Assembly: GCA_026929865.2 (NCBI GenBank) | Contig: CM049416.1 | Location: 7,412,001 to 7,476,000, forward strand | Length of the DNA: 64,000 nt | Reading direction: 5' to 3' | Source of the DNA: Hyperoplus lanceolatus | Taxonomy: Eukaryota; Chordata; Actinopteri; Uranoscopiformes; Ammodytidae | Shown: piece after piece, positions 25,506-39,053 of the stretch | Position numbering within the stretch: the stretch's first letter is position 1 | Layout: each line of letters starts with the position of its first letter | Program-made: the position numbers and the translations under genes | Notes under the pieces: model-generated | Databases searched by the model: none | Told to the model about the DNA's origin: nothing | Seen by the model: only the letters and a program-made list of their open reading frames with translations

Positions 25506-28500
25506 ATTAGCAAAACTGATTCAGCACACACACACACACACACACACTGCCTGCGGCTTAAGCACGTCATCACTGAGCGTCGCTCGCTGTGCTGAGGCAA
25601 TGAGGGATGTGTTGCCACAGCCGGCTGTTGTAATTCTGTGATGGATTGCGTGGTAGAGCTGAAATGTGCCCAACCCACAAGATAGTAAAACTTAACTAGT
25701 GCTCTCTAATTTTCTAAGTAGATTTTTGGAAGGTCTTTGTTTTCTTTGTGTGTCTGTTTGGTACATGTTTGCTAATGGATTTACATATTTGGTCAACTGT
25801 CAACTGTCATTGTTGTCCTGCCAGAATTCAGGTATCAGTTGGTTTACAAACTGGTCTGAACACACAAGTACAGGTGTTGTGATTTTCCTACATGATGAAG
25901 CACTGGAATGGCCACTGATCGTTCAATATGGAATCCTACTGCTTGCTTGACTGACGGTTAAACTTTGCTGTTTGTCGGTTGAAAACTGTACAAACTCCGG
26001 TTGTATCCGACCTCTTTCATGAGACTGTGTCCGTCAAGCTTAAAAAAAAGAGATCTGAGATTTGTTTTTACTTTGTTTGTAAAAGATTGGCAGATTGCAC
26101 ACACAAGCTTTTCAGTAGTGATAAGAAAAAATGTCCTTTCTGCAATATGGAGTGTGATTAGATCAATGCCACTCGCTGCCTGAAGCTCTTGCCCATTATC
26201 AGACAGCTTCACAGCAATAGCCGAGCTGTGTGAACACCAACACACACAGACACACGAAGTAGGCGGAAATTGGAAAAGGTGTTAAACATTCAAACAGTGA
26301 TTGCTTCTTCGGCGTAACAGGCAGAACAAGAGAGCAGCTGTTTAATGAATAGCAAATGAGTGCAATCAATATGAATGAATGAGAAACAAGAGCCGCTCGC
26401 TTGGTAACGGCACATATTGACGACATCCCCACATGATCATGACATACAGTCGTTATAAAGCTTACCCAGCAGTTGGAGACCGGTAACAAACTGTGATTTG
26501 GCCTGACACACGCCTCACCTTAAGTGTTGCTAAGCCAAGGCAGAATGGTCTATTCCAAACTGATATTTAATCAACCTAACCCTTTCAGCAATTGTTTTTA
26601 GTTGAAGCAAACTCAAGTCTTTACTAACATTGAGCTAGTTAACATTCTCAGGGCTGACAAAGCTAAAGCCTGTCAAAATGTTTTTTTTATTGACAATCAT
26701 TTTTGAGGAGGATCCTTTTAAAAAGGAGCTATTATGGTATTGGAATACCAATATATGTACTGACTGAGGGGATATTTTAGGGTTGGAAAATAAACTCGTT
26801 ATGGCGCCCAACCACTAATTATTTATGCGCCTCATATCCAAATCACCTCTTACGTTTTTGTGAGGTGTACCTTTTCCTCCTGAAGGAGGCCACCTGTTTA
26901 TAAGGAGGTGATAGTTAATGAGATATCAAAATTCCTATATAAGGCTACCTGTTCTGCTCCAGGGAGTTCCTGCAGATAAAGAGTAAAACAATAACTTTTG
27001 CCGACAGAATAAGATTTAAAGACAGTGTCAGCAGCTGTATGAAGGAAATAAGAGAGGTGATGTTATTGTAACCTTCAATGCTGTGTCACAGCAGAGCTAT
27101 ACTGTTTCGGAAATCGATAACAATTGGTTTGAATGAAGTTGCATGCCAAATGTATTGTTTTAATCCTCTGTGGTCCATGACTAGCCTAATAAAGTGCAGT
27201 CACAGAGAGGATGAGAGATTACGCTACGCTTCAGGTGGTGTTTCAGTGTCTGGTTCTCCTAGACAACAACTTGCATACACAGTGAGGCCCGGACCAATCC
27301 TTCACACCCAAGACAAGATCCACAAATAATTGATGAATGCGTCGGTTACGTGCTACGGAAGAACAACTCAGGACAACACAGGTGGTTATGCATTGTGCCC
27401 AATGTCCGTGAATGACCTCAAACATACTGTTATCTTATTTTATCCTAGTTATTTACTGACATTTCTTACTTATCGTCCGACCTGTAGGCTGAAACTATTA
27501 TCTCTTAAGGCTAATATTGACTTATATATTATCTGGAGGGATTTATAGGTGCCTAGAGAGGGAGAGTGACCATGTCAGTAACTGTGCTTCAAAAATTCAC
27601 TAAAGAATTATTTATCAGCATTTGCTGCTGTAGTTCATTATTTTTGACAGATAGCGTCAATGATACAAAACATAATTACATTTTTTGAAAACACGAGTTC
27701 AAGTTTTTTTTTTTGTTATGTTTGTATCTTGGTATTAAAGATGAATGCATTTGCTAGAGTAGTCCACTGCTCTTGGTGAAAGCTGCATAATGCATCATAG
27801 TAAATGAGCTTTCTAGGGCCTGCTGTTGACCAGTACACACTGACATCAGCGGTACGTCGTGTGACAGGAGGATTACAGCGTGGACAGATGGCGGCCGTGG
27901 CACTGCCAAAGCAGAGAGAGCTGTGGGGATGGAGACAACATGGGAAATACACTAGGTGATTAGCACTAGAGCTCTTGATATTATATATTTAGATGTGTAG
28001 CAATAACAAAAATCCCATTTAAATGGATACAAAGCTCTGAGTTTATCTTCTATGGTGCGAGCTTTTATGATGAATGCCACATTATTCTCCTAGCCTGGTT
28101 CCACAAGACGCCCAACTCAAATATTTCAACATATAGCTTATAGATATTATTGATTTTATAGAGTTTTTATATTTTTTATATTGATTTTGATTTTTTATAG
28201 ATATCATTATTGTTATTGATATTTAAATGGAAACTTCCACTTTGTTGTAAAGTGAAAATGTGTAAGCCTAGCTTGCTTTCAGAATAGAATACAAACCTTT
28301 AAGCAACAAAAGTAACAACAGCAACTTAACAGTCCTCTCAAATGAATGATGTTATGATGTTGGAATGATGTTAAGGGACAAATGGTTAATAGCTAACATT
28401 AAATCACCTTGCTCTTAAAAAGGCAAAAACAGTCTTGTATTAAAGTATATACGATGCTCTCCAGTCAGTCATCTGCTGCCATAATAAACGTAAAGCAATT

Positions 28501-28864
28501 AATACCTTTTTCTTTTAATAGCTGTAGTATGATTGTAGTTTGTATTTGGCATGTAAGCTTATGAAGATATTTCCAATTTCAGTGTGACTTTAATTGAGAT
28601 AGAAAATAAATTAAAAAAAAATAAGGTAAAAACAGCCGGTAACTCACCTGCGGCATACATGACCGCGAGCATGATGGAGGAGATCCATGCGATCTGACTG
28701 TAGCTGCAGTCGAAGATGACCTGGATGTCTTTGAAGTAGACGGTGATGGCCTTGGGGAAGGCGTAGGAGAAGCCTATGGAGATGAAGGATGCGAGCACCA
28801 CAGCCCACCCCCATCCGCCGTCTGGTGGGGGCACGGCGGGGGGACTTGTGGCCGGGGGCGGCAT
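20080..28864 (-). CDS. slc16a7: Monocarboxylate transporter 2 (four coding exons)
   Basis: Spliced gene: coding exons 28648-28864, 22456-22599, 20983-21786 and 20080-20360, total 1446 nt, 481 aa. All junctions are GT-AG and phase 1. The product is a 12-helix, proton-linked carrier for lactate, pyruvate and ketone bodies in the plasma membrane (MFS, SLC16). Family marks seen: the PDGGWGW signature at the start of helix 1 (residues 14-20), Lys38 in SYAFPK, and Asp288/Arg292 in FVDMFARPS of helix 8, which match the proton and substrate residues known in MCT1. MCT2 is preferred over MCT1 from the segment [17 protein letters not shown], the [14 protein letters not shown] loop and the C-terminus RETNI, as in mammalian MCT2. 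Length agrees with the family. A basigin/embigin partner is expected from family knowledge. Confidence 0.93.
20983..21786 (-). CDS. slc16a7: slc16a7 coding exon 3 (large)
   Basis: An 804-nt exon encoding helix 4 through helix 11, including the cytosolic loop between helices 6 and 7 and the helix-8 FVDMFARPS motif. Acceptor CCCCATAG, donor CAG|gtatgt. The long central exon is typical of SLC16 genes. Confidence 0.92.
22456..22599 (-). CDS. slc16a7: slc16a7 coding exon 2
   Basis: A 144-nt phase-1/phase-1 exon encoding the [17 protein letters not shown] loop and helix 3. Acceptor TTGTTCAAG, donor GTG|gtaagc. Position and size match the second coding exon of SLC16A1/A7 genes. Confidence 0.9.
24084..24173. 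repeat. (TG)n microsatellite
   Basis: Uninterrupted array of about 45 TG units. Confidence 0.97.
25463..25548. repeat. (TG)n followed by (CA)n
   Basis: A TG run (25463-25504) is followed after about 20 bp by a CA run (25525-25548). The two are complementary, so they can fold into a long stem. Confidence 0.95.
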
Positions 28865-28893
28865 CACTGGCCCACCTCAACACTGACTATTTA
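28648..28893 (-). CDS. slc16a7: slc16a7 exon with start codon
   Basis: The ATG is at 28864-28862, preceded by a 29-nt 5' UTR and a strong acceptor (polypyrimidine tract then TTCTGCAG). It encodes 72 residues plus one nucleotide: a proline-rich N-terminus, helix 1 with DGGWGW and helix 2. The donor is CAG|gtgagt. An upstream in-frame GTG was not chosen because MPPPA gives the family-like start. Confidence 0.9.
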
Positions 28894-29531
28894 CTGCAGA
28901 ACGACAGAAAAAGAAGTGGGAGAGAAAATTAAAACTCAGGAATGAAAACTTACCACCAGCAATCTATTTCCTCTATGACTTTTAATTAATTAAATTGTTT
29001 TGATTTCCTAACGGACTTGAGGGGTTAAGAAAAAATTCCCTTGCACATGAGCAGCTGTTTATAGGACAATGTCACAGATCATTACTTACAATATATATAG
29101 ATGAATCAGATCACCAGCTGCGGCTCATATTGACAGTATACAGACGGCTGTGTGGGATTATAAAGCAGGTCAAACGCTTTGTCATTTACAGTAGACACTG
29201 CCGGCAGCAATGCAACACGTCCCCAGAAGGATATAGGTTATGAGGTTAGTATCCTGGTCAAGGCATGTGCAAACACACACTAAGTATCACATATCCATTC
29301 CAAAGGGCATGAAAGCACCGTACCTGAGAGACCAGACCTGCCCCGCCCAGTGTTCACCTTGAGACCCCCACCCTCCACCCCCCTCAAGTAGTAACGACAG
29401 AGCAGAGGCTGTTGACTGATAAAAGCGTAGTAGCAGATTAAACCCGGTGCTGTGTACAGAGCAAACACACCCTTATTGCATGGTATAAAAAAAAACTTAA
29501 TTTTGCTGAGTATAGGCTACACTGACATGAA

Positions 29532-29567
<36 letters not shown>
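29532..29567. repeat. (CA)n microsatellite
   Basis: CA array; a second lies about 90 bp downstream. Confidence 0.9.
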
Positions 29568-29570
<3 letters not shown>

Positions 29571-29657
29571 CAGTTTTGAAGACTTACTATAGACTAACAT
29601 TAATTTTATGGAGACCAACCGTAACTGTAACCAGTGTTTGCCAAAACACAACCCTAA

Positions 29658-29658
<1 letters not shown>

Positions 29659-29693
<35 letters not shown>
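29659..29693. repeat. (CA)n microsatellite
   Basis: Second CA array of the pair. Confidence 0.9.
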
Positions 29694-29694
<1 letters not shown>

Positions 29695-30785
29695 AGGCAG
29701 GCAGCCGCTATTATATAGCCCTGTCTAACCTCATTTGCTTCACCTTCCTAATCAGACGGGAATAATTGACAGCTGTTTATTTAGCTCATGCTGCGTCCTG
29801 ACATGACAGTAGCCAGTTTGGTCTTCACACAACAGCCAGGGGAAGACGCTGCATGCCTCCCCATGTTTGCATTACATCATCGCAATTATTTGAGATTGAC
29901 ACAGCTAGAGGCGGTTCACCAAGTACGGTTGTAAGATAATTGCCACCAGCGATTGCATGTAGCAGAACGTTCAACTCTTTGTTAACATCAAGGTCTGTTT
30001 AATTTTCGGCCTTCTTCTCCTCAGTCTGTAAATACACCATAATAAATAGCTTAAGGTGTTCTGTCGCTCTCTGCAGGGAGTTTACTAAGGTCTGAAAAAA
30101 TACCAGTGATGATATCATCTCTTTGGATCCCCAGTATGGTATATTGACCCATACTAGGGGCTACAGGTCAGGATATCTCAGACTGTAATTTTGTAAAAAA
30201 AAAAAAAAATACACCAACTTTATAGTCTACTAAAGACACCTAATCCCTAAGTATTGTGTTTTACTTATGCATCAATAGGCATCCGAATTCCTTACACATG
30301 TCAATGAATCTTTTTCTTTTTAGTGATTTCACATTCATAGTAACAGTATGGATTCACAAACACAAACATATGAGTATTTACGCAGAAACAAATTGGTGAA
30401 ACGTAGTTTAAAAAAGTGAGCTAAACGCTTGCAGCAAGTCAATGAAGCAAGAGGTTGTTCATTTTTCATAAATTATTAAAAAACTGAACATCTTAAAGCT
30501 ATACCCCTGTTAGTCCAAAATAGAGTTTTCTAAATGCATAACTGTGCTGCATTGGAGCTATTGTTGCCGAGCAAATAGGAACCAACCCCTTGGTACTGTT
30601 GATGTAAGTCCACATATTACAGCAGAAAGAGCCATTTAATAACATCCCAGCCTCACAAGGGAAATGGACAGTATCATCTGTCTGTAAATGACCTGTGAAC
30701 ATCAGCAACCAGCATCAATAAATAATGACGCTCTCTTCCCTTGCTGCCGCTCTTGCCGGATCACGTTGCGATGTTGCAGAGACTC

Positions 30786-30850
30786 ACACATACTATATAT
30801 ATATAGTATATATATTTATATATATAGTATATATACTTAATATATACATA
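30786..30850. repeat. (TA)-rich palindromic tract
   Basis: Alternating TA blocks broken by GTA steps, with several self-complementary segments. Confidence 0.85.
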
Positions 30851-32721
30851 TTAAGTTCTAAAAGCGTCAACAGGAAGCCACTAGAGTGATGAGTGCAATG
30901 TCATTCAGGTAAACACATTTGCCAAGTAAAAAAAAAACATAAATAAATGCTTCAGAGGTTTACACAGGTTAAAGAAATACAGATAACTAGAAGTAGCTGC
31001 TGGCACATGTGGAGGCCTGAGAGTGCCAGTCAAATAATGATACACTAGTTGAAGCCATTAGTTAGATCTTTGGTCCCACCTTAAAATCGACACTAGTGAT
31101 TGGTCGGCACCAAATTGCACTATTTTGAAAGGACACGTTGCAGTTTCCTGGTCTTAGCACCGCCCAAGACGATTGTGATTGGTTTAAAGAAATAAAAACA
31201 GGCCAGCCCAGTCTTCCCCCCCCTCCCCCACATATGATTTAGCTTCGTTCCAGACCATCCTACTAGCTGTAGTTTGGTCTGGTTGTGTAGACTACCTAGT
31301 CTCTAACTTTTTTTGATTAGCGCTAGGCAGGTGTCAAGTGGTTTCACCATCAGTGAAACCCTTGCCACGTTTATTTTCATGAAAATAAATTTTAAACAAG
31401 TCACCCCATGCAAATAGGACAAAATATGTTCCAAAATCAGTCACATTTGAAAAATTATAACATAATGATGAATACGATTTGACTGATTGAGTTCTGTTTT
31501 TAATCAATTCCTTCACATAAAAGCACACGGCGATAAGTAAAACATAAATTAATTTGCAAACACTAAATTTGTTTGGGTCTTTTTTACTGTGATGGAGGTT
31601 ACAAAACAAAATATCTCTAACTTGTGCTCAAAACGTGCCTGGTGAATGGAAATATAATCCTCTTTGTATTTCCCTTGTACTGACCCATTCATTCATTAAC
31701 ATAAGAGATTATGCCTTTTTTTCAGACTTCTATACAGTTTGTCTAATCCATGCTAATCAGATTACAGGCTGTCCGCAGCATCACTCAGCGTCGATACTGG
31801 TATTGATTGATTGAACATTACAACAATGCACGATGGAGCCACATAACTCATAAACATCTTAAATTTATGGGTTCCAATATGAAACTCCAAACTGATTGAC
31901 CACTAAAGTGAAGCTGAGGAGAGGGGGGGAAAAGGCAAACTTTCCGCATGCTTGACGAATTTGGTTTATGATCAACCATTTAAGTACATAGGAAGTCAAA
32001 CAAGGCAAAGTCACTGTTCGGTCACTACAAAGTCAACACTTCCTCCCTGCTCTCGAAACCCACATTCCCCACTGTGTCCTTCACTTGGCAGAGCAGTGGC
32101 AGAAGCTTCGGCCAACCTGTCCATCAGTGTCTACACAGGCACAGTACAGAGAGTAGGTCAGAGGCAATTTGATCGCACCCAGCACACAATTACTGTAGTT
32201 CCCCATGGACAACAGAGAAAGTAGACATCAGGCGAAAACCAACGGGCAACTGAAAGGCATACAGTAGTTATTGAGATATTTCTGTCTGAACCAAAGTGGT
32301 GGACTGACAAACAAACTGCCACAACATGGATAAAAACCAAAGATGACAATCATTAAAGGATTAACTACCAAAGTGTCAAAAACAATGACCAAAAATTCAA
32401 CAAAAGCGATGAGAATACCAAGTCCTATATTGCTTGTCTGACCAATACAAATTCACTGAATGGTAAGAACCACAGGAGACCATGGATACACAAACACACA
32501 TCAGTGCTTGTTGTAATGTGTTGCTGGCCCCAACACACAGTTTGATTCGGTCCAGTGTCCACTGTATGCACTTGAGATGACCAGTCACCTAATTAAAACA
32601 ACAGAGCTGAGTAAGTGAGCATCAAGGAGAAGGATGGAGCCCATACACAAAAATAGAGTCCCTATAATCACATCAACCAACTCGCAAAAGCTCATCAGAC
32701 TGGGTTACATTGTACTTAACA

Positions 32722-32853
<132 letters not shown>

Positions 32854-35800
32854 GTCCTTGAAGGACTCTACTAAGTACCTTGGCTGGAATCCTAAAAGTC
32901 TACATTCTTTGTATTATTGGCAGACCCACGGTCTCAGGTTTAATTCCAAATAAAAGGCCAGGCTGAGAGCCCAGTGTTGTATTTCAAGTGAGTTTCAGTA
33001 AAGGAGACACAGATAGGAGTGGCTGTCAAGGTGAGAGGCTAGGGTTGACCACAACTTCCTGGGGACAATGCTTGACTTCTGTGCCACATTTCCTTTTTAT
33101 CTGATTTGAAACGACTCTACGCAACATGTAAGTCGGTCTGTGGCAGACAGAGATTCTAATACAAAATACATCCCCAAAGTGCTGCTCACACTTGCATTAG
33201 TTGAGTTATGTGGTAATTTAGGGGGCAGTGGAGCAGGTTGGAAAAAAAAACATTGACACAACACGTCATAGTCTTACGATATCGACATAGTAAGCATGTC
33301 AGCAAACAGTTGCCTATTTACACATCCAGCAAACACAGAGTAACACTAACTTTCAATTGGAGGTGTGTTTCTGTTTAACGTTTGCTCTACTTTTAGCTCA
33401 AGTTTTAATCTCCACCAAATCTTGAGAAAGAAAAATGGCTATCTCACTGCTAAATGCTATGTTCATTGCTTAGCCACTAACTTATTTTGTTGTTTGGTCA
33501 GAAAGTGCAGAGTGGGTCTAACCAAGCTTTCAGTCTGAAAACAGGTGCCTGCATCTGGAATCCCGATGAGAGCCGTGAAACTCATCCAAAATCTTCAAGG
33601 TATGAGCCGCAAAATCAAAGCAATAGGCTGGGAATCATTTAAACAACCCATAGGGACTGCAGTCTCAGTGGATTTGTTAGTACAGGCCCCCCTTCACATC
33701 ACACAGTCATTTAATCCATTAAAAAAATGGACTACTGCGCCTTTAATAGCCCTGATATCGCTTTAACTGATCTGATCTTTAACTTTCTCAAATAAATCCA
33801 AAATACTATTCCAATATAATTCTAAATTCATGAATTTTGGGGGAACACTGACTTTGTATTTTGAGTGAACTGGGACTTGATTCAGAATTATTCCAATCCT
33901 TAAATGGTCCTTAAAGAAAGATGAAAAGGTGCTAAGGTGCTATTCAGAATGAAAGAAGAAGATTCCTCCCTCTCATTTCCCCTCACTAAATAAAGCTTTA
34001 TTTTGACCACTTTTTGCTTTTAGCTTTATTCTACTTTCATTGATGGTCAAAGGTTGGGCAGTGATCGCATAATAATCGTTTCTTACTTTGCAGGACTCAA
34101 ACCGTGGTGAAGGACAACAGAAGGTTGGCTGATTGACAGGTGCTGAGGTGGGAAAATAACTAAGTCAGGAGTCTGGCGCAGGAACACATTCATGTTTAAC
34201 CTGTATATGATACTGGGTGTATATCTTTGAAAATACAGGATCTGGCTTCAAAGCATAATATTTGTCTAGACCTTGAAAAGTGGGTACTATTCAACAGTTC
34301 CAGTCAGATGCTGTTTTGATAAAACCAACACTGGAAGTCTGGTAAGGTCCTCCAGAAGGAAACTTGACCTCTACAGTCAGCAGGCTGCCAGCATGACCCC
34401 AGAGTCTCATGGTACTTCAAGTTATGGCAACGCAAGATTTGCTCTAAGGTAACCTTCAAGTAGCACTACTCACTTCGTTTTAGAGGGAAAGATAATCACT
34501 TACCCAATAAGCAGCTCTCTAAATGTTGACAAAGCTATACAATTCGTTCCACTTATCAACGTGACATCTAATCTCACTGCAGTGATCCAGTAAACACACT
34601 TGCCCTTGGTCCTGCGCTCCGACAAACAGGAGAAATACCACAGGAACAATGGTTCCCTCTGAGAGCCGCTTACTGATCCAGAAGGCCACCAGGCAGGGAG
34701 TCTTCCCATAGAACATTTTAAGACTATAGTAGACTTTCAACTCAATTATCAGCCCACTGCTCTTTGAAGCCCTTGAGATAATTCCCTGGGGATGAACCTT
34801 GATTACAAACAGAACACTTTCTTTTTTGGGGTGTGATTTCCTGACAGTAAAATACACACGTATGCAGCACCGCTTGTCTTTATGTTTATGGCACGACAAG
34901 CCATCTGTAAGAAGGGTCCATTGCAGCTTGAAAGGAACAATCAATCAAGTCACCTGCACGTTAGTACACTTCTGTGGACACAACAGCATGCTGGGAATGT
35001 CCTTCCATTGAATTCTTTCCATGTGGGACGCCAACGCCCACTTTCAACATCCAATCCAAAGCTTCCGATCCACTCCACTCCTCTCAACATGTCTGGAAGG
35101 TCAGACGCACTGATCTTTGTTACATCTTTGTTTGAGCGCTTTGTTTCTCCTTTCATGACTTGAGACAAAAGGATGGCCATTTCCCTTAATTAAATACCAT
35201 ACATCACCAGCATTTAACTTTGCATCTTGAGATTGTGTGGAGATTCAACTTAAAAGAAACCCAGAGCCAGCTACAGACAAGTTGTCAAGTCAATGTGCAG
35301 GAAAAAATTAGTGACATTGAATGTATTCTTAGCTTCTGCAACTTCCTCATCCAATCCAAGCAAGAAGGCATCTTATAATATACATATATACCTTGCAGAT
35401 TTGCTTATCTTGTTTCTTTAAGGTCTTTACACTTCCTAATTAAAGTCAAAGATTTCTAGTCAAATCAGGTCAATGCAGCAGCATAAGAAATTGTGTAGAT
35501 TAAGATTAATGGGGACAACTGGAGCGTTCCTTCTGCCTTTTCAGTTGTCAATTTGTCAAATAAAGGAGAAAAGTCACTAAAACAAAGTCAAGGATGACCT
35601 TCAGGATTAAGTTCTCATTTTCTTTAACACTTTAAAGGTGCAGTGTTTAAAAGGAATTAGTATAATATAATATAATAATATAATATTCCAGAAGTATGCC
35701 TTAAAGTATGCCTTAATTATAATAATAATATATCATCACTTGATATTGCAGAAAGCATAGATACAGTGGTGGATGATGCCATCTTTAGTCACTAGCATCG

Positions 35801-35904
35801 TGTCCTTGAAGGTCACAGTAGCTTTTGTAAATTTGCTGAAAAGGGAGGGGTAGAGAATGACCATTGCAATCTTGAACTCTCAACATTCTCTACGTACATA
35901 CTTA

Positions 35905-38655
35905 CAGAGGTGGAAAGAGTACAAACATATTCTACTCAAGTAAAAGTATGATTGCTTGGATGCAATTTTACTTAACTAAAAGTAAAAGTACTGGTCTAAA
36001 AATCTACTGAAGTAAAAGTGAAAAAGTAGCTGATTTAAAATGTAATTAAAGTACAAGTTACTAGTTACTTTTTAACAGCGGGAGGGGGCAGGGGTCTCTT
36101 CAGTGTAGGGCAGGGGTGCCCACTCGGTCGATCGTGGCATTCTTAAAAAAATAAAAAAATAAAAAATTATTTAATTTATTTTTTTATTATTTTTACTATG
36201 AAAGAGCGAACGAGCCGTGCGAGCATGCGCCGACGTTCGGTGGAGGGAGAGAGGACACCACTTTCTAATTTGACAGTGAGCTAACCAAAGCTAATCCAAG
36301 TCAAGGAAGTGGAGAGGCTTCTGCACTGTGACAAATTCTACTATGTAAAATACAGCCAGAGAGAGGAAGACTGTTCACACAAACAGACCACCAAATATTC
36401 TAGTGCAGGGGTGTCCAAACTACTAAACTTTTTTGCATTTCTTAGTTAACCCACTAGTGCAGGGGTGTCAAAACTGATTGACATTTTAAAAATATGATGT
36501 AATATGGCCCTTTTAATTTTTAAATAATTTAAATGCACTCATTATATTACAGAGAAATATGTCCCATAAAAGAAAAAGAGCACCAAGCCCATCCCAGAAG
36601 ACCCTGCATAATATTTTATTTTAAATAATATTATTATGGAAAATCCATGTGTCCTTCTCCAATAGCTTCTAATTCATCTGACACAGTGTCTCCATTTTTT
36701 TCATATAAAATTCTTCAGCTTTAGCCTCTTAATTTTCCTCTCAAAGTGCACCAGATTCATGCATTTCACTTTAAAAACTTTAAAAAATCTCCTGGGGGGG
36801 CATACCCCCGGACCCCCCTTAGAGGGGCGGGATCTCGGCTGGCTACTATTTTCACCCAGCTGGACATTGGACGCAAAAGCAGAAAACACTGGGTGTATCA
36901 ATGGCATTTAACAAGAGGGGGGGTGTATCTGTTTAATGTGCAAGTAAAGTGTTGCCGTGAAGAAGGATTACAATTTACGAAGACACTATGAAACTAAACA
37001 TCAGAGCAGCTATGTCCTGATAAATGTGTTATTTTTGCAAAGTGGCCTGGCCCTTCGTAGATTTTTCTGTATGTGGCCCTCAGTGAAAATTCAATTCTGC
37101 ACACATTTTTCCTCTTAACTGAGAACTGTACCATACAGAACAGAACCGTGACTAAAAAACCAAGGTACGTACCGAACCGTGACTTTTGACCCCTTATAGT
37201 AGGTGGTAGCTCACTTTGACTTGGTCATTTTAAAAGTAGCTCACAAGCTGAAAAACAGTGGCCACCCCTGGTGTAGGGCATTAAATATATAGACAAGGGG
37301 ATATAAATCTAGTTTTGTTTAATTAATACAACACTTAAAAATTAAAGTGCACAAATTAAACAAATCATGTCACCACACATGTATGGATGTATACTGTGTC
37401 ATTATACTTTAGATAAGCAAATATGGAGAAAATTGTCTGTTAATGGGGAATGGGAATGTAACCGGTCTACAGACCTAAACAGACTGCAGCTGTAGTTCTA
37501 ATAATGTAATTGTGTATAATTGATCTAAACCATGGACATTGCAAGGTTAGGCTGCTCGATTTTGACAAAAATCATAATCATGATTATTTTTGATTGATAT
37601 TGTGTAATCACAATTATTAGACAATTATTCATTGATTTAAGAACTGCAACATGCACTTATTTAACATTTGAAACCATGACTTTTGACTTTAAACATATCC
37701 TAATTGAACTGAAAACAAGAAAAATGCAAATAGCCTAAGTAAAACACATTTTTTATAATAAAATAAAATAAGTGTCAAAATCAAAATAAACCGTTGCAAA
37801 TGTTGTCGATAGGGCACGTCTTTCGATAGCAGGAATGTGAGGGCATATTTTAATGTATATCTCTACAGTGTTCTTAATTGATGACTGTTGTAGAGAGTCA
37901 AGGAGCTTTACACTTCCTGTGTTTTTTATTCCTTTATTGCTTGGTCATAGACCACTTGGATTCAACATAAAGTGAGTAAACTAATTGGTCGTGATGTTTT
38001 GAGGTGCGGTTGGGTCGCATATGACTTTTTTTCTCTCTCTCTCACGGTCATGTCATCTGACTCGCGTGTCCGCGCATAACATATCTTGCACATTGTTTTA
38101 GTCTATTACTTTTACCTTTCTTCTCGAGCAAAGGCTGACTTTCTGCCGTCTTCTGGAAGTTTTTCAAAGCTCCCGGCAACACGCACCGTCTCCATCCTAC
38201 TCTGCACTGTTAAGATGAAAACTAGGTGAGGTTGAGGCCGATCGCACGGCTGGATGAAAGGTTTGCTGCATTTAAAAGCCTTCACGTCTTCACGTGAGGT
38301 ACAGTTTAACTAGGATTATTTTGTTTTAATGATAGAGGGAAGCAATGTTTGTTGTTATCATTTAGTCGCAATGATCCTGTTGATCATTCTCTGTGTTAGT
38401 TAGTCCGGTATTGTGCCGTAAAAATAAAAGCCCCCCGCGATATTTATTTTATTTTCTCTCCTTTCCCTATCTATTTTTTTACTCAGTAACGCAGGTGATA
38501 TAAAATGTAGCGAAGTACAATACTTCAAAATAAACATACTCAAAGTAAAAGCAAAAGTATAGGTTTTAAAAATCACTTAAAAAATTACAAGTACACGAAA
38601 AAACTACTCAATTACAGGAACGCGAGTAAATGTAATTCGCTACTTTACACCCCTG
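35905..38655. mobile_element. hAT-type element, 2.75 kb, with nested insert
   Basis: Ends CAGAGGTGGAAAGAGTA and inverse TACTTTACACCCCTG, flanked by a perfect 8-bp duplication CATACTTA (35897-35904 and 38656-38663). Both ends carry many AGTAAAAGTA-type motifs, as in fish hAT MITEs. The interior contains another complete hAT-type element (36111-37270) and an apparent further hAT end near 37550. No transposase frame. Confidence 0.8.
36111..37270. mobile_element. hAT-type element nested in hAT-type element
   Basis: A 1160-bp element with ends CAGGGGTGCCCACT and inverse AGTGGCCACCCCTG, flanked by a perfect 8-bp duplication GTGTAGGG (36103-36110 and 37271-37278). Inside it, the related end CAGGGGTGTCCAAAC and a near copy occur about 36409 and 36460, suggesting yet another insertion of a related family. 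Confidence 0.85.
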
Positions 38656-38670
38656 CATACTTATCATATC

Positions 38671-39045
38671 TAGGGCTGCAACTAACGATTATTTTGATAA
38701 TCGATTAATCTGTCGATAATTTTCTCGATTAATCGATTATTAATCGATTCGTGTTTTGGCCCGTAAAATGTCCGAAAATTGGGAAAAATGTTGATACATT
38801 TTCCAAAGCCCATGTTGACTTCCTCAAATGTATTTTTATGTCCAAAACACAAAGATATTTCAGTTTACTGTCATAATAGGATTAAAGAAACCAGACAATA
38901 TTCACATTTGAGAAGCTGAAATCAGAGAATTCGGATTTTTTTTATTAAAAAATTACTTGAAACGATCAATCGATTATCAAAATAGTTGGCGATTATTTTA
39001 ATAATCGATTAATAATTGATTTGTCGATTAATCGTTGCAGCTCTA
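38671..39045. mobile_element. hAT-type MITE adjoining the stack
   Basis: Ends TAGGGCTGCAACTAACG and inverse CGTTGCAGCTCTA enclose about 375 bp full of ATTAATCGAT-like motifs. The flanks ATCATATC and ATCAAATC look like an 8-bp duplication with one mismatch. It starts only 15 bp after the neighbouring hAT-type element. Confidence 0.65.
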
Positions 39046-39053
39046 TCAAATCT

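Larger units (their letters stand above)
22605..28647 (-). other. slc16a7 intron between first two coding exons
   Basis: About 6 kb with no other gene. It carries a long (TG)n array at 24084-24173 and a paired TG/CA array at 25463-25548. The 23860-24060 part is non-repetitive and less AT-rich. The remaining sequence shows no clear element. Confidence 0.6.

Noticed and set aside
36701-36991. Short ORFs on both strands
   Set aside because: Inside nested hAT-type elements and without domains.
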